NCBI GenBank assembly: GCA_015232855.1
Contig: JADFYW010000013.1
Location: 1 to 55,033 of the forward strand
Length of the DNA: 55,033 nt
Direction of reading: 5' to 3'
Origin: Fibrobacteria bacterium
GTDB lineage: Bacteria; Fibrobacterota; Fibrobacteria; UBA11236; JADFYW01
The notes below the pieces were generated by a model that searched no databases, was not told where the DNA came from, and saw only the letters and a list, made by a program, of their open reading frames with translations. The translations under genes and the position numbers were made by a program. Below are positions 17,835 to 26,544 of the stretch, one piece after another (the first letter of the stretch is position 1; each line of letters starts with the position of its first letter).

Positions 17835-18317
17835 TTAGATCGTTATTTTCCTGATTAACATATTGTCATTGGTTATTGCTCTGAGGAAGTACATTCCCTT
17901 TTTTATAGAATCGATACGCCAATTAATACGCCCTCTCTTTATAAAACCAGCCTCAAAACGTTTTACCAATACTCCATCCACATCATAAACAGCCAGTTCG
18001 GATAGTTTTTGGGGTTCGGGAAAAATAAGTGTAATCACTTCTTTAGACTGTGGCTTAATAAGCATCGGAATATCTTCAAGGGTTCCAAACAAAGAACTGA
18101 ACATTGTCACCTCTGTGGAAGAGGACGAAGGAGCTAATAAAGGCTCTGGTTCTATTAAGTCCGGAGCATCTTCCGTTATTAACAGTTTTTGTTGAGGGCC
18201 TTCAATTTTATTTAGCACCACTGCCGGAGGGGATTGTAGTTTTACTGCATAAAGCAGACTGGGTAAAAAATGAAAACACAGCAGCAATCCAATTAATCCT
18301 GTTTTAACTCTAAGCAT
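17835..18317 (-). CDS. Short secreted protein with a type IX-like C-terminal tail
   Basis: A 160-residue protein with an N-terminal signal peptide (about residues 5-24, then Y-A-V-K). The middle is Pro/Glu/Ser-rich and probably unstructured. The last 75 residues read like a compact sorting domain: L-A-V-Y-D-V-D-G-V-L-V, G-R-I-N-W, K-K-G-M-Y-F-L-R-A and a final R-K-I-T-I. Such K-G-x-Y-x-L-R ends are the hallmark of type A sorting tails in FCB bacteria, but no functional domain precedes it, so it could be a remnant or a small surface protein. Confidence 0.6.
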   Translation of the reverse strand: MLRVKTGLIGLLLCFHFLPSLLYAVKLQSPPAVVLNKIEGPQQKLLITEDAPDLIEPEPLLAPSSSSTEVTMFSSLFGTLEDIPMLIKPQSKEVITLIFPEPQKLSELAVYDVDGVLVKRFEAGFIKRGRINWRIDSIKKGMYFLRAITNDNMLIRKITI

Positions 18318-18565
18318 GAGCCCCCCCCTTTTTTGAGTCTTAATTTTATTAATTCAGCCATTATCTTTTTTCAACATACCGATAAAACTCCCTTTGTATT
18401 GAGGGTTTGTTTTTAAGAAAATAAAATTATCAGAGCCTAGATTTCGTCTTACACATGACTAAGCATACAATCAAGTTACAGTTATGACTTAAAATACGCA
18501 AGAAGTTTTTTTTATAAACTACATTTATCAACTAACTTACTCGATAATAAGGATATATTTGAGTT

Positions 18566-19711
18566 TTGGGATTATTATTTGCAGTACTATTAACAAAAGT
18601 TACTTTTTATTTCTTCTTCTTTTTTTTTATTCAGATTATGACCTCCCTCTTTGAAGTTTACTGGAAATTTTTGGGGCTTCCTTTGTCATTGATAAAAGGA
18701 ACTATCGTTGATGTTATTCCATTTTGCCTGACCGAGATAGTCCTTTGGATTGGATTACTATCCTGTGTCCTTCTGCTCCTAAAGCACCTGCCTATTTTTA
18801 AAAAAGATTCTCAACGAGTCCACCCGACTAAAACAAGTCTGTTTCGCATTAATACCATTCTGCTTATTGTTTGCGGACCCGTTCTCCTTTTTGTTTTAAT
18901 TTCAGGGCAGGGTGCCATTCCATTTGGTCCTCAGCCTACTCTAAACAGAAAAAGTCTGAATAAAAATTGGGCGCCGGACTCTCTATCAGAAAAACAATTC
19001 GAACAATATGTCCGTTGGTTTGAGCAGAAACTTCACCAGGAGTTTAATGAAACCGATTATCTCAATCTATCAGAAGATCTGGTTCTCAAAAACTGCAATC
19101 ATACATTGGATAGTCTTTTAGTTGCCTATGGGCTTCCCAAAGGACGGACCCTAAAAAGAATCAAGCCTCTTTTTGGCCTGACCAGATTATTAGGCCTTAG
19201 CTATGGAGGACCAGCCTTCCATGATCCTTTGCTGAGCGAAGTGGCAATGGTAAGAAAGTCTGATTTACCAACTCCCAACTATTGGCGTTTACATGCCATC
19301 TGCCATGAAACCGCCCATGCAAAAGGCTTTACCCGAGAAATGGATACGGAAATATTAACTCAGCTTGCGCTTTTAACAAATCAGGATAAAAGACTTCATC
19401 TCCTTGGGTACATCCTTTTTCTACAAAAAAGCGGTAAATCTTTTTCCTGGCCCGAATTTTTAGAGAAAGAACGAACCCAAAAAGCTCTTGAACGGAGAGA
19501 TACCAAAAAAAGACAGCCTTTTGTCCGCCTCCTGACTCATATAAATAAAAAGCTTTCTATTCAGAACAGTGGTGAAAAATACGGGACCCGAAAAAAACAT
19601 GACAAATGGAAATCTGACCACCCTTTCTTTACGTCCGTTATCAAGAAACTCCCCTGCCAACCGGATTCAATCTTCAGCGCTAGTATTGAAGAACAGAAAG
19701 AAATGCCATAA
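18566..19711 (+). CDS. DUF3810 membrane metalloprotease-like protein
   Basis: A 381-residue protein with two to three N-terminal membrane segments and a soluble domain that contains a zinc motif, I-C-H-E-T-A-H-A-K-G-F (HExxHxxG, about residues 246-256), the diagnostic element of DUF3810. The TTG at 18566 is preferred over the ATG at 18638 because the hydrophobic stretch between them completes the expected first membrane span, and an AAGGA lies 12 bp ahead; this is uncertain. The function of the family is unknown; the zinc motif implies a protease facing the periplasm or cytoplasm. It overlaps the Smr gene by 1 bp (TAATG). Confidence 0.85.
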   Translation: MGLLFAVLLTKVTFYFFFFFFIQIMTSLFEVYWKFLGLPLSLIKGTIVDVIPFCLTEIVLWIGLLSCVLLLLKHLPIFKKDSQRVHPTKTSLFRINTILLIVCGPVLLFVLISGQGAIPFGPQPTLNRKSLNKNWAPDSLSEKQFEQYVRWFEQKLHQEFNETDYLNLSEDLVLKNCNHTLDSLLVAYGLPKGRTLKRIKPLFGLTRLLGLSYGGPAFHDPLLSEVAMVRKSDLPTPNYWRLHAICHETAHAKGFTREMDTEILTQLALLTNQDKRLHLLGYILFLQKSGKSFSWPEFLEKERTQKALERRDTKKRQPFVRLLTHINKKLSIQNSGEKYGTRKKHDKWKSDHPFFTSVIKKLPCQPDSIFSASIEEQKEMP

Positions 19712-20028
19712 TGAAAAAAAAACGAAAAAAGAAAAAAGGAACTGAAGCGATAAAACCGGTGTTTTTCCTGGAGCGGGAAACCGATATTGAAATCGATTGT
19801 CATGGAGACTCAATTGACGAAGCTATGTATAAAATAGAGCAGCAACTTGAAGCCATGCAAAAATCTCATTATAGCACATTACGGGTAATACACGGTAACC
19901 ACAGAGCAGGCGAAAATACCATTTATAAAGAAATGCGTTTCAAACTATCTCAATGTTGGAACAATATGATAAAGCGCTCTTATCAGGAACCCCACAACCT
20001 GGGGGCCACGATTATTGAAACAAAATAA
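19711..20028 (+). CDS. Smr-domain protein
   Basis: A 105-residue protein with a Lys-rich N-terminus and an Smr domain: I-D-C-H-G-D-S-I-D-E-A (like L-D-L-H-G), then L-R-V-I-H-G-N-H-R-A-G, then a G-A-T-I-I-E-T end. Smr domains bind or nick nucleic acid and are found at the C-terminus of MutS2. Here the usual L-D-x-H is changed to I-D-C-H and the G-K-G to G-N-H, so activity is uncertain. It is translationally coupled to the DUF3810 gene. Confidence 0.85.
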   Translation: MKKKRKKKKGTEAIKPVFFLERETDIEIDCHGDSIDEAMYKIEQQLEAMQKSHYSTLRVIHGNHRAGENTIYKEMRFKLSQCWNNMIKRSYQEPHNLGATIIETK

Positions 20029-20106
20029 CGTTATCCCGTTTAAATATTCATAATAATTAGCAAATCTTTTTTTATATTAGTGCCTTTACAGGAATAAAGG
20101 ATAAAA

Positions 20107-21495
20107 ATGAAGTTTGAAAAGAAAATTCTCTGCATAGGTGCCGGATATGTCGGAGGCCCCACCATGGCCATGATTGCCGCCAATTGCCCTCAATACAAAG
20201 TGACCGTTGTGGACATAAACAAACAGCGAATTGATGCCTGGAAATCGCAAAATTTACCCATTTATGAGCCGGGTTTGCTTGAGACCGTAAAAACAGGCCG
20301 GGGCCGAAACTTGTTTTTTTCTACCGAAGTAACAAAAGGTATAAAAGAAGCTGATATCATTTTCGTCGCTGTTCACACCCCCACCAAAGCTTTCGGTCAT
20401 GGGGCTGGTATGGCAGCTGATTTGCAACACTGGGAAAGAACAGCCCATGAAATTGTAAAGCATTCTAATTCAAATAAAATAATTATTGAAAAATCCACCC
20501 TCCCCGTGCGGACTGCAGAGGCGATGGAACGTATCCTGCAAGCAAATGATAAAAACATACATTTTGATGTAATTTCGAATCCAGAATTTTTAGCAGAAGG
20601 TACCGCAATCGCCGACCTTAAGAATCCAGACCGGGTCCTTATCGGATCACGCGAAACCAAAGAAGGTATCAAAGCCAGAAAAACCATTGTAGATGTTTAT
20701 GCGAATTGGATTTCCCGGAAACGAATAATCGAATCAAATGTATGGAGTGCTGAGCTATCAAAACTTATTGCTAACGCCTTTCTGGCCCAGCGGATATCTT
20801 CCATTAATTCCATTTCCGCATTATGTGAAAAAACAGAAGCTGATGTGGGTGAAGTTGCCTATGCTATCGGCACAGATTCTCGCATTGGTTCAAAATTTTT
20901 AAAATCCAGTGTTGGTTTTGGAGGCTCCTGCTTTAAAAAAGACATTCTTAATCTGGTATACATATGCCATGGTTATGGACTTACCGAGACCGCTGAATAT
21001 TGGGAATCAGTCGTTAAAATTAATGAATGGCAACAAGATCGATTTGTAAAAACCATGCTGCAGAATATGTTTAATACCGTAGCAGATAAAAAAATCGCTA
21101 TTCTTGGTTTTGCATTCAAAGCAGACACCGGTGACACCCGTGAATCTCCCGCTATTTCCGTATGCAAAGAACTATTAGAAGAACACGCCAGGCTTAATAT
21201 TTCTGATCCCGAAGCTATACCAAACGCAAAAATGGAACTGGCCGAAGCCATAAAACAAGGCACAGGCAAAGTTGAATTTCATAAAGACCCCTACGAGGCT
21301 TGTAAAGGAGTTTGCGCCATTGCAGTTTTAACTGAATGGGAAGAGTACAAATCTCTTGATTTCAAAAAAATATTCAACAACATGAAAAAACCTGCATTTA
21401 TTTTTGATGGGCGAAATATTCTCGATCACAAAAAATTATTCAAACTTGGTTTCAACGTTTTCCCCATAGGAAAATCAGCCCTGAAACATTATTGA
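20107..21495 (+). CDS. ugd: UDP-glucose 6-dehydrogenase
   Basis: A 462-residue enzyme that oxidises UDP-glucose to UDP-glucuronate for polysaccharide synthesis. The N-terminal G-A-G-Y-V-G-G motif binds NAD; P-I-Y-E-P-G-L, N-P-E-F-L-A-E-G-T-A and the catalytic Cys in G-F-G-G-S-C-F-K-K-D follow. Both the length and the G-P-T-M-A-M-I-A-A-N-C segment resemble the longer animal/plant-type UGDs more than the typical short bacterial Ugd. Its ribosome-binding site is a GGAATAAAGGA stretch before the ATG. Confidence 0.93.
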   Translation: MKFEKKILCIGAGYVGGPTMAMIAANCPQYKVTVVDINKQRIDAWKSQNLPIYEPGLLETVKTGRGRNLFFSTEVTKGIKEADIIFVAVHTPTKAFGHGAGMAADLQHWERTAHEIVKHSNSNKIIIEKSTLPVRTAEAMERILQANDKNIHFDVISNPEFLAEGTAIADLKNPDRVLIGSRETKEGIKARKTIVDVYANWISRKRIIESNVWSAELSKLIANAFLAQRISSINSISALCEKTEADVGEVAYAIGTDSRIGSKFLKSSVGFGGSCFKKDILNLVYICHGYGLTETAEYWESVVKINEWQQDRFVKTMLQNMFNTVADKKIAILGFAFKADTGDTRESPAISVCKELLEEHARLNISDPEAIPNAKMELAEAIKQGTGKVEFHKDPYEACKGVCAIAVLTEWEEYKSLDFKKIFNNMKKPAFIFDGRNILDHKKLFKLGFNVFPIGKSALKHY

Positions 21496-21559
21496 TATGA
21501 AGCTTCCGTTTGAACTAGTGTAGCGTCACATAATTTTTTTCATGTTAACTGCTCTCAAA

Positions 21560-21625
21560 ATAGTCATTCCGACTTCCACCCTCCGTAGCAGTGCTACTGC
21601 GGAGGACGGGTGTTCGGAATCAAAA
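21560..21625. repeat. Palindromic repeat between ugd and flgI
   Basis: The imperfect palindrome cctccgtagcagtgctactg followed by cggagg, flanked by attccgac and gttcggaat, has the look of a dispersed repeat. It lies between the ends of ugd and flgI and may act as a bidirectional terminator, although no clean T-run follows on either side. Confidence 0.45.
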
Positions 21626-21665
21626 GGTACATGAAGAAAGTTACTAGTTCTTTCACTAGTAGTGA

Positions 21666-22775
21666 TTACATCATCACCAATTCTGCGTGGAGTGCTCCTG
21701 CTTTTTTGATACTTTGAAATATCGCTATTATATCTCTTGGCGGAACACCTAGTGAGTTTAGCGCTCTTGCCAGTTCACTAACACTTGTCACCCGGGGCAA
21801 CACCTTCACCTCTGCTTTTGGCTCATTAAACATCGCATTTTCTGAAGTGTTGGAATACCCACCAGCCGACCATTGTTTTCGACCTTGCGCTACCATCCCC
21901 CCGCTTTGTTTTTCAGTGTTTATTGAAATAGTAAGGCTTCCATGTGAAACCGCAACAGAAGAAATAGTAACCGCTCCCCCGGCCACAATAGTTCCCGTTT
22001 TTTCATTCATCACCACCCGGGCAATATCATCAGGTATAAAATCAAGACCCTCAATTTCTGCTAAAAATACAGGAGCACCACTCCCATAGTTTGCGGGCAT
22101 GATTATTTCCACACTTGCCGCGTCCTTGGCTTTAGCAACGCTACTCTTAAAATACTTGTTGATAGCTTCAGCCATTTTTACCGCGGAGTTAAAATCCGGT
22201 GAATTCAGGGTGTATTTAAAAATACTGTCCGGAAGAACCTGGTTCATACGTCCTCTTTGTACAATTGCGCCGTCAGGTATTTGCCCTGCTACGCTATGGT
22301 TTTTGCGGTAAGAGGAGAGTCCCGATTTACTTTCATAATTATATCCTCCGATGCTCACGGCTCCTTGTCCCACCGCATAAATTTTCCCGTCTGCCCCCGA
22401 TAAAGGCGCCATAAGAAGTGTACCCCCTTCAAGGCTCCGGGCATCACCAATACTTGAAACCGATACATCAACTTTACTCCCTTTTGTTAAAAAAGGAGAA
22501 ATTTCAGCCACAACCATAACCGCAGCCACATTTCGTACCCGAACCCGGCTCTGGGGTACCTGAATACCGAGATTACGCAACATATTAGCAACACCTTTAG
22601 TGGTAAAAATGGTCTGAGGTCCATCCCCGGTGTTCCGGAGACCAACCACAAGTCCAAAACCGGTGAGCTGCATATCGGTTAAACCACTCATATGGGCCAC
22701 ATCTTTAATCTTCACGGCCTGGGCCAGTGAAACTGCAAGTATGATCACTATGGTAAATAGAGTATACCTAAACAT
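21666..22775 (-). CDS. flgI: Flagellar P-ring protein FlgI
   Basis: A 369-residue periplasmic protein that forms the P-ring around the flagellar rod. It has a signal peptide (residues 1-19, ending S-L-A-Q-A) and the family hallmarks: I-K-D-V-A-H, Q-L-T-G-F-G-L-V-V-G-L, N-T-G-D-G, S-V-S-S-I-G-D-A-R-S-L-E-G-G-T-L-L, and the conserved end with L-N-S-L-G-V-P-P-R-D-I-I-A-I-F-Q-S-I-K-K-A-G-A-L-H-A. It is the last gene of the flgFGAHI operon. Confidence 0.97.
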   Translation of the reverse strand: MFRYTLFTIVIILAVSLAQAVKIKDVAHMSGLTDMQLTGFGLVVGLRNTGDGPQTIFTTKGVANMLRNLGIQVPQSRVRVRNVAAVMVVAEISPFLTKGSKVDVSVSSIGDARSLEGGTLLMAPLSGADGKIYAVGQGAVSIGGYNYESKSGLSSYRKNHSVAGQIPDGAIVQRGRMNQVLPDSIFKYTLNSPDFNSAVKMAEAINKYFKSSVAKAKDAASVEIIMPANYGSGAPVFLAEIEGLDFIPDDIARVVMNEKTGTIVAGGAVTISSVAVSHGSLTISINTEKQSGGMVAQGRKQWSAGGYSNTSENAMFNEPKAEVKVLPRVTSVSELARALNSLGVPPRDIIAIFQSIKKAGALHAELVMM

Positions 22776-22795
22776 GAGTTTACCTTCCTGTATTA

Positions 22796-23371
22796 CTAAA
22801 ACAACCAGTTAAAAAATCGTACAAAAATCCCGGGTTTTTGAGTGTCTTGCAAAACACCTTTACCCGTATATTTAATTTTAGCATCTGCTATCTGATATGA
22901 AAATATTGTATTATCAAATTGAATATCTTCCGGTCGAATGATACCCGAAACACGTATAATCTCTGTTTCATTATTTACCAGCACTTCTTTATTACCTTCA
23001 ATTAACAGGTTTCCATTGTCATACACCGCAACGATACGAGCAGCAACTTTTGCTTTAACCGTTCCTTCTCTTGACGTACGTCCTCTCCCATCATAATCGG
23101 ATTGATTGTCCATACCAAATCCCATATTGGGCACTAAATTTTTTAGTTTACCCGTACCAGCAGATACATTGAAGTGCGCTCGGTGATCCACATCGGTTTC
23201 TGTACGGGTATCATTATTGGCGCTGGCTTCTTCGATAATAAGCACGGTAATGATATCTTCCATTACTTTTGCTTTTTGATCTGAATACAATGAAAAGTTT
23301 ACCGGCACTTCCTGGGAAAAGAGCCCGGCAGTACACAATGTGACTAATAACAGTATCTTATGCATAAACAT
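22796..23371 (-). CDS. flgH: Flagellar L-ring protein FlgH
   Basis: A 191-residue outer-membrane ring protein, a little shorter than enterobacterial FlgH. The recognisable part is S-L-Y-S-D-Q-K-A, D-I-I-T-V-L-I-I-E-E-A-S-A-N-N, then V-A-A-R-I-V-A-V-Y-D-N-G-N-L-L-I-E-G, and I-R-V-S-G-I-I-R-P-E-D-I. The signal peptide (residues 1-19) has no good lipobox (its Cys lies within T-L-C-T-A-G), whereas most FlgH proteins are lipoproteins. It lies 20 bp ahead of flgI. Confidence 0.95.
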   Translation of the reverse strand: MFMHKILLLVTLCTAGLFSQEVPVNFSLYSDQKAKVMEDIITVLIIEEASANNDTRTETDVDHRAHFNVSAGTGKLKNLVPNMGFGMDNQSDYDGRGRTSREGTVKAKVAARIVAVYDNGNLLIEGNKEVLVNNETEIIRVSGIIRPEDIQFDNTIFSYQIADAKIKYTGKGVLQDTQKPGIFVRFFNWLF

Positions 23372-23377
23372 TCTCCT

Positions 23378-24394
23378 TTAACCTCTTGTAGCAAAAGCGA
23401 CCATTTCCATTTCACCCTCTTCTAACACCCGGGCACGTATGATCTTATGGGTAACTAAATTTTTTAGTTTTATTATTTGTCCGAGACGACCATCCTGCCT
23501 GGCAATACAATCCATGGCAAGAGACAAACCGTTACGAACGAGCTTTACCTGAACCCGCTGCCCCTGCCACACTATAGGCTCCAACTGTATAAGTCTGCTG
23601 GTTATCACACGATTGGCAATAATAGTCTGCCGGGTTAACTTTCCTTCTAAGGCCTGCAAGCTCTTCACCGGCACACCAGCCAGTTTGGTAATTTCTCTAA
23701 ATGCTTTCTTTAATTGCTGTCGTCCTACCGGCTTAGCCCTGCCAATGCGAGTTGAAGAAACCCAAACAGAATCATAGAGTCTTATGTAAATACTAAAAGG
23801 TATGCTACGAAGAACCTTTTCTTCTTCTGCAACAGAACTAATTACCAGTTGCAATTGCTGTTTACCTTTTCTCTCAAAGGTATCTAATGCTTTTATGTTC
23901 AATTTGTATGGGGTACAAGGCACATATAATTTTGGGGGTACCACATCAAATTCATAACGATATTCCAGGTCAGGGGCCCCATGGTAACCATCAAGAAATT
24001 GTTTTGTTAAGAGAGCGAGGGAATCATGGGTTAGTTCACGGGACGCAGTAATTACGCGAACGCGCTTATTTTGAATTTTTCCAAGGTCATATTTACTTTC
24101 TAATGCTTTCAGATAGAAACCATACAAGCGCCCTGTTGAAAGATAACGTGTCCGACCATAGTTCGCGGCCTTCCCAATAATTGTTTTTTTTAGTTTTTCT
24201 ACTTCTGGTCCATCTCCATTTATTTGAGCAATATCTTCAAATTTGATTTCTTCGGTTAACACCGTGATTTCATCAAAATAATTAACCTGAAGTTTTGATT
24301 GAGCAGCGAAAAGAAAACCAACCAAAAAAAGTATAACCGGAAAGGCCCGCAACAAACCTCGGTAGTTATAGCATTTAGTTTTCATAATTTTCAT
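23378..24394 (-). CDS. flgA: Flagella basal body P-ring formation chaperone FlgA
   Basis: A 338-residue periplasmic chaperone for P-ring assembly with an N-terminal signal/membrane segment (about 15-32). The C-terminal SAF domain (about 205-338) is diagnostic: R-A-K-P-V-G-R, I-T-S-R-L-I-Q-L-E-P-I-V-W-Q-G-Q-R-V and G-R-L-G-Q-I-I-K-L-K-N. It is longer than typical FlgA (about 220-250) because of the N-terminal 110 residues. It lies 6 bp ahead of flgH. Confidence 0.9.
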   Translation of the reverse strand: MKIMKTKCYNYRGLLRAFPVILFLVGFLFAAQSKLQVNYFDEITVLTEEIKFEDIAQINGDGPEVEKLKKTIIGKAANYGRTRYLSTGRLYGFYLKALESKYDLGKIQNKRVRVITASRELTHDSLALLTKQFLDGYHGAPDLEYRYEFDVVPPKLYVPCTPYKLNIKALDTFERKGKQQLQLVISSVAEEEKVLRSIPFSIYIRLYDSVWVSSTRIGRAKPVGRQQLKKAFREITKLAGVPVKSLQALEGKLTRQTIIANRVITSRLIQLEPIVWQGQRVQVKLVRNGLSLAMDCIARQDGRLGQIIKLKNLVTHKIIRARVLEEGEMEMVAFATRG

Positions 24395-24414
24395 TTCACG
24401 ATGAGTGTTTTAAA

Positions 24415-25203
24415 TTATCGTTTGAGTTGATTAGCCATCTGTAACATATCTTCTGAAGTTTGAATAGCCTTGGACGAAACCTCATAGGCCCGCTGAGCCA
24501 CAATCATATTTACCATTTCTTCTACTAGCTGCACATTTGAAGTTTCCAGGTAACCTGATTCGATATTTCCAAAGCCATTTTCTCCGGGTAGCTGGATATC
24601 TGCAGGACCGCTGGCTGCGGTGGGCAAATACAGATTATTTCCAATACTCTTTAGTCCGCTTGGATTTATAAACCGGGCAATTTCGATCTGACCGAGTTCT
24701 TCGAGAGTGTCAGAATCCGGCATGCGCACCTGTACACGTCCCCTATCATCAATATTAACGTCACTGGATCCTTCTGGAACAATTATAGGAGGGTCAAGAA
24801 GATACCCTTGAGAAGAAACCAGGGTCCCGTCCGCAGATATTTTAAACGAACCATCCCGTGTATAAGCCGTCTCACCATTAGGCATCATAATTTGAAAAAA
24901 GCCCTTTCCCGCAATCGCCAGATCATAGGAACTTCCTGTTTGGCTCATATTTCCCTGCGTAAACATTTTTAAATTCGCTACCGCTTTTACCCCTACGCCC
25001 ACCTGTAAGCCTGCAGGATGTCTGGCACCATCAGAATGCCCGCCTCCCGGTTCAATAAGGGTCTGATACAATAAATCTTCAAATTCTATTTTTGACTTCT
25101 TGAAACCCGTTGTATTAACATTTGCCAGATTATTGGCAATATTGTCAACATAAAGCTGGTTGGCCTTCATGCCTGTGGCGCCTGTATATAAGCTTCTAAT
25201 CAT
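24415..25203 (-). CDS. flgG: Flagellar distal-rod protein FlgG
   Basis: A 262-residue rod protein. It begins with the rod/hook N-terminal signature (M-I-R-S-L-Y-T-G-A-T-G-M, then N-N-L-A-N-V-N-T-T-G-F-K-K) and ends with S-N-V-Q-L-V-E-E-M-V-N-M-I-V-A-Q-R-A-Y-E and S-E-D-M-L-Q-M-A-N-Q-L. The length is that of FlgG (about 260). A strong ribosome-binding site (AAAGGAG) precedes the ATG, and 33 bp separate it from flgF. Confidence 0.97.
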   Translation of the reverse strand: MIRSLYTGATGMKANQLYVDNIANNLANVNTTGFKKSKIEFEDLLYQTLIEPGGGHSDGARHPAGLQVGVGVKAVANLKMFTQGNMSQTGSSYDLAIAGKGFFQIMMPNGETAYTRDGSFKISADGTLVSSQGYLLDPPIIVPEGSSDVNIDDRGRVQVRMPDSDTLEELGQIEIARFINPSGLKSIGNNLYLPTAASGPADIQLPGENGFGNIESGYLETSNVQLVEEMVNMIVAQRAYEVSSKAIQTSEDMLQMANQLKR

Positions 25204-25236
25204 ATTTTCTCCTTTACCCGCGGATTACAAGGACCA

Positions 25237-25974
25237 TCAGCCTACACGGCCTACTTCATTCACTGCTTTTTTCAATGTATCATCAGAACTCATAAGTGCT
25301 TTCTGGCTTGCCTCATAATTTCGATGAGCAATAATCATCTGAACCATAGATTCAACCGTATTCACATTGGACGTTTCAAGAAAGCCCTGTTTTAATGTGG
25401 AATTTTTGCTGCTTTCAGCAGAGTTATTTTCCTCATCCAAATTTTCAAAGTATCCCTTCCCCCTGGCAAGGAGCATGTTTTTGTTTTCAAATTCAAACAT
25501 ACCGAGTTGACCTATTTTTGTGCCTTTTACAAACAACCCACCATCACCCAAAACGGAAAAATCTTGCCCATTGAGTAAAATTCGGCCTCCATTAGTATTT
25601 AAAACGGGATCCCCCGAAAGTGTTACCAACTCACCCATAGCATTTAATGAAAAACTGCCATTACGTGTATATCTGGTGCCATCTTCAGTTTCAACAGAAA
25701 ATAACGCATCGCCTGATATTGCGATATCAAGTCCATTGTCAGTCTGTACTAATGGCCCCTGGGAAAAATCAGTATACACTTCATCAAGGTTTTGATCTTC
25801 ATCCTGATGCAGTTTTTGCTCGTCATTACGCTTAATGTCTACTTTTGCATTAGTTAAAAGCATGGACTTCTTAAATCCAGTAGTATTAGCATTAGCCAAA
25901 TTGTTACTGATGACATCCTGCTTTTTTTGCAGATGCATCATACTAACGGCTGATGTGTAAAGGCCGTTTACCAT
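25237..25974 (-). CDS. flgF: Flagellar rod protein FlgF
   Basis: A 245-residue rod protein of the same fold as FlgG (N-N-L-A-N-A-N-T-T-G-F-K-K near the N-terminus, E-T-S-N-V-N-T-V-E-S-M-V near the C-terminus) but shorter, with the D-I-A-I-S-G-D-A-L-F segment and an acidic, Lys-rich insert. It is the promoter-proximal gene of the operon and lies behind a near-consensus sigma-54 promoter. Confidence 0.94.
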   Translation of the reverse strand: MVNGLYTSAVSMMHLQKKQDVISNNLANANTTGFKKSMLLTNAKVDIKRNDEQKLHQDEDQNLDEVYTDFSQGPLVQTDNGLDIAISGDALFSVETEDGTRYTRNGSFSLNAMGELVTLSGDPVLNTNGGRILLNGQDFSVLGDGGLFVKGTKIGQLGMFEFENKNMLLARGKGYFENLDEENNSAESSKNSTLKQGFLETSNVNTVESMVQMIIAHRNYEASQKALMSSDDTLKKAVNEVGRVG

Positions 25975-26544
25975 AATGTTTCATCCCCGATAAATTACTT
26001 CTCAATTATATCAAGCAATTTCCAGGCCAATGAAACACAAAACAAAAATAATGTTAAAAACCTTCTTTTTTTCGAAAAAAAAGGTCTTCTGATTCTATTT
26101 TACCTTCGCACAAACGATTGAAAAAGGAAAGTCTTTCTCCCTTTAGATATACTGTAGGGAATAATTTTCCATATACAACACTAAGAATTCCTTATTTCAT
26201 GTGGTTGCTGTTTTGATTTATGAAAAAATTTTACAACTTAATTATACAAGGAGCATCCTCTATAACTAAAAGCGAGGTATAAACTTCAAGGAATTTTACT
26301 CTTCCAATTTTTTAAAGACTTTATTATTTTAATACTGAAAGCGCAGTTATTGGCTTTTTTACTAATTAACATGAGCTTTGGTTATGGGTTATATATCACA
26401 ATATTTAACCCAAAATTAAGGCCCGCCTGGTCTTTCAATTTTGTGGATATGGAAGATTCTTAATAATAAAATTTTAAGGCTCTTTCCTACCCATATAGAA
26501 TTATAAAGGCATATTTTTTTGATTTTCGCACATGAGGTAATAGA
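25975..26544. other. Divergent intergenic region between flgF and the sorbosone-dehydrogenase-like gene
   Basis: A 570-bp A+T-rich stretch. Its left end holds the sigma-54 promoter of the flagellar operon. The right end carries the ribosome-binding site GAGG of the next gene at about 26533-26536. No gene, hairpin or strong sigma-70 promoter is apparent in between. Confidence 0.6.
26014..26029 (-). promoter_or_regulatory. Sigma-54 promoter of the flgF-flgG-flgA-flgH-flgI operon
   Basis: On the minus strand the 16-mer TGGCCTGGAAATTGCT fits the sigma-54 consensus TGGCACG-N4-TTGCW with correct GG-to-GC spacing. It ends 40 bp before the flgF ATG, so the leader is about 28 nt. Sigma-54 control of rod and ring genes is common in polar-flagellated bacteria. 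Confidence 0.75.

Noticed and set aside
18566-18637. Considered trimming the DUF3810 gene to the ATG at 18638
   Set aside because: The trimmed protein would lose the first membrane span expected for the family; kept the TTG start with a note of doubt.
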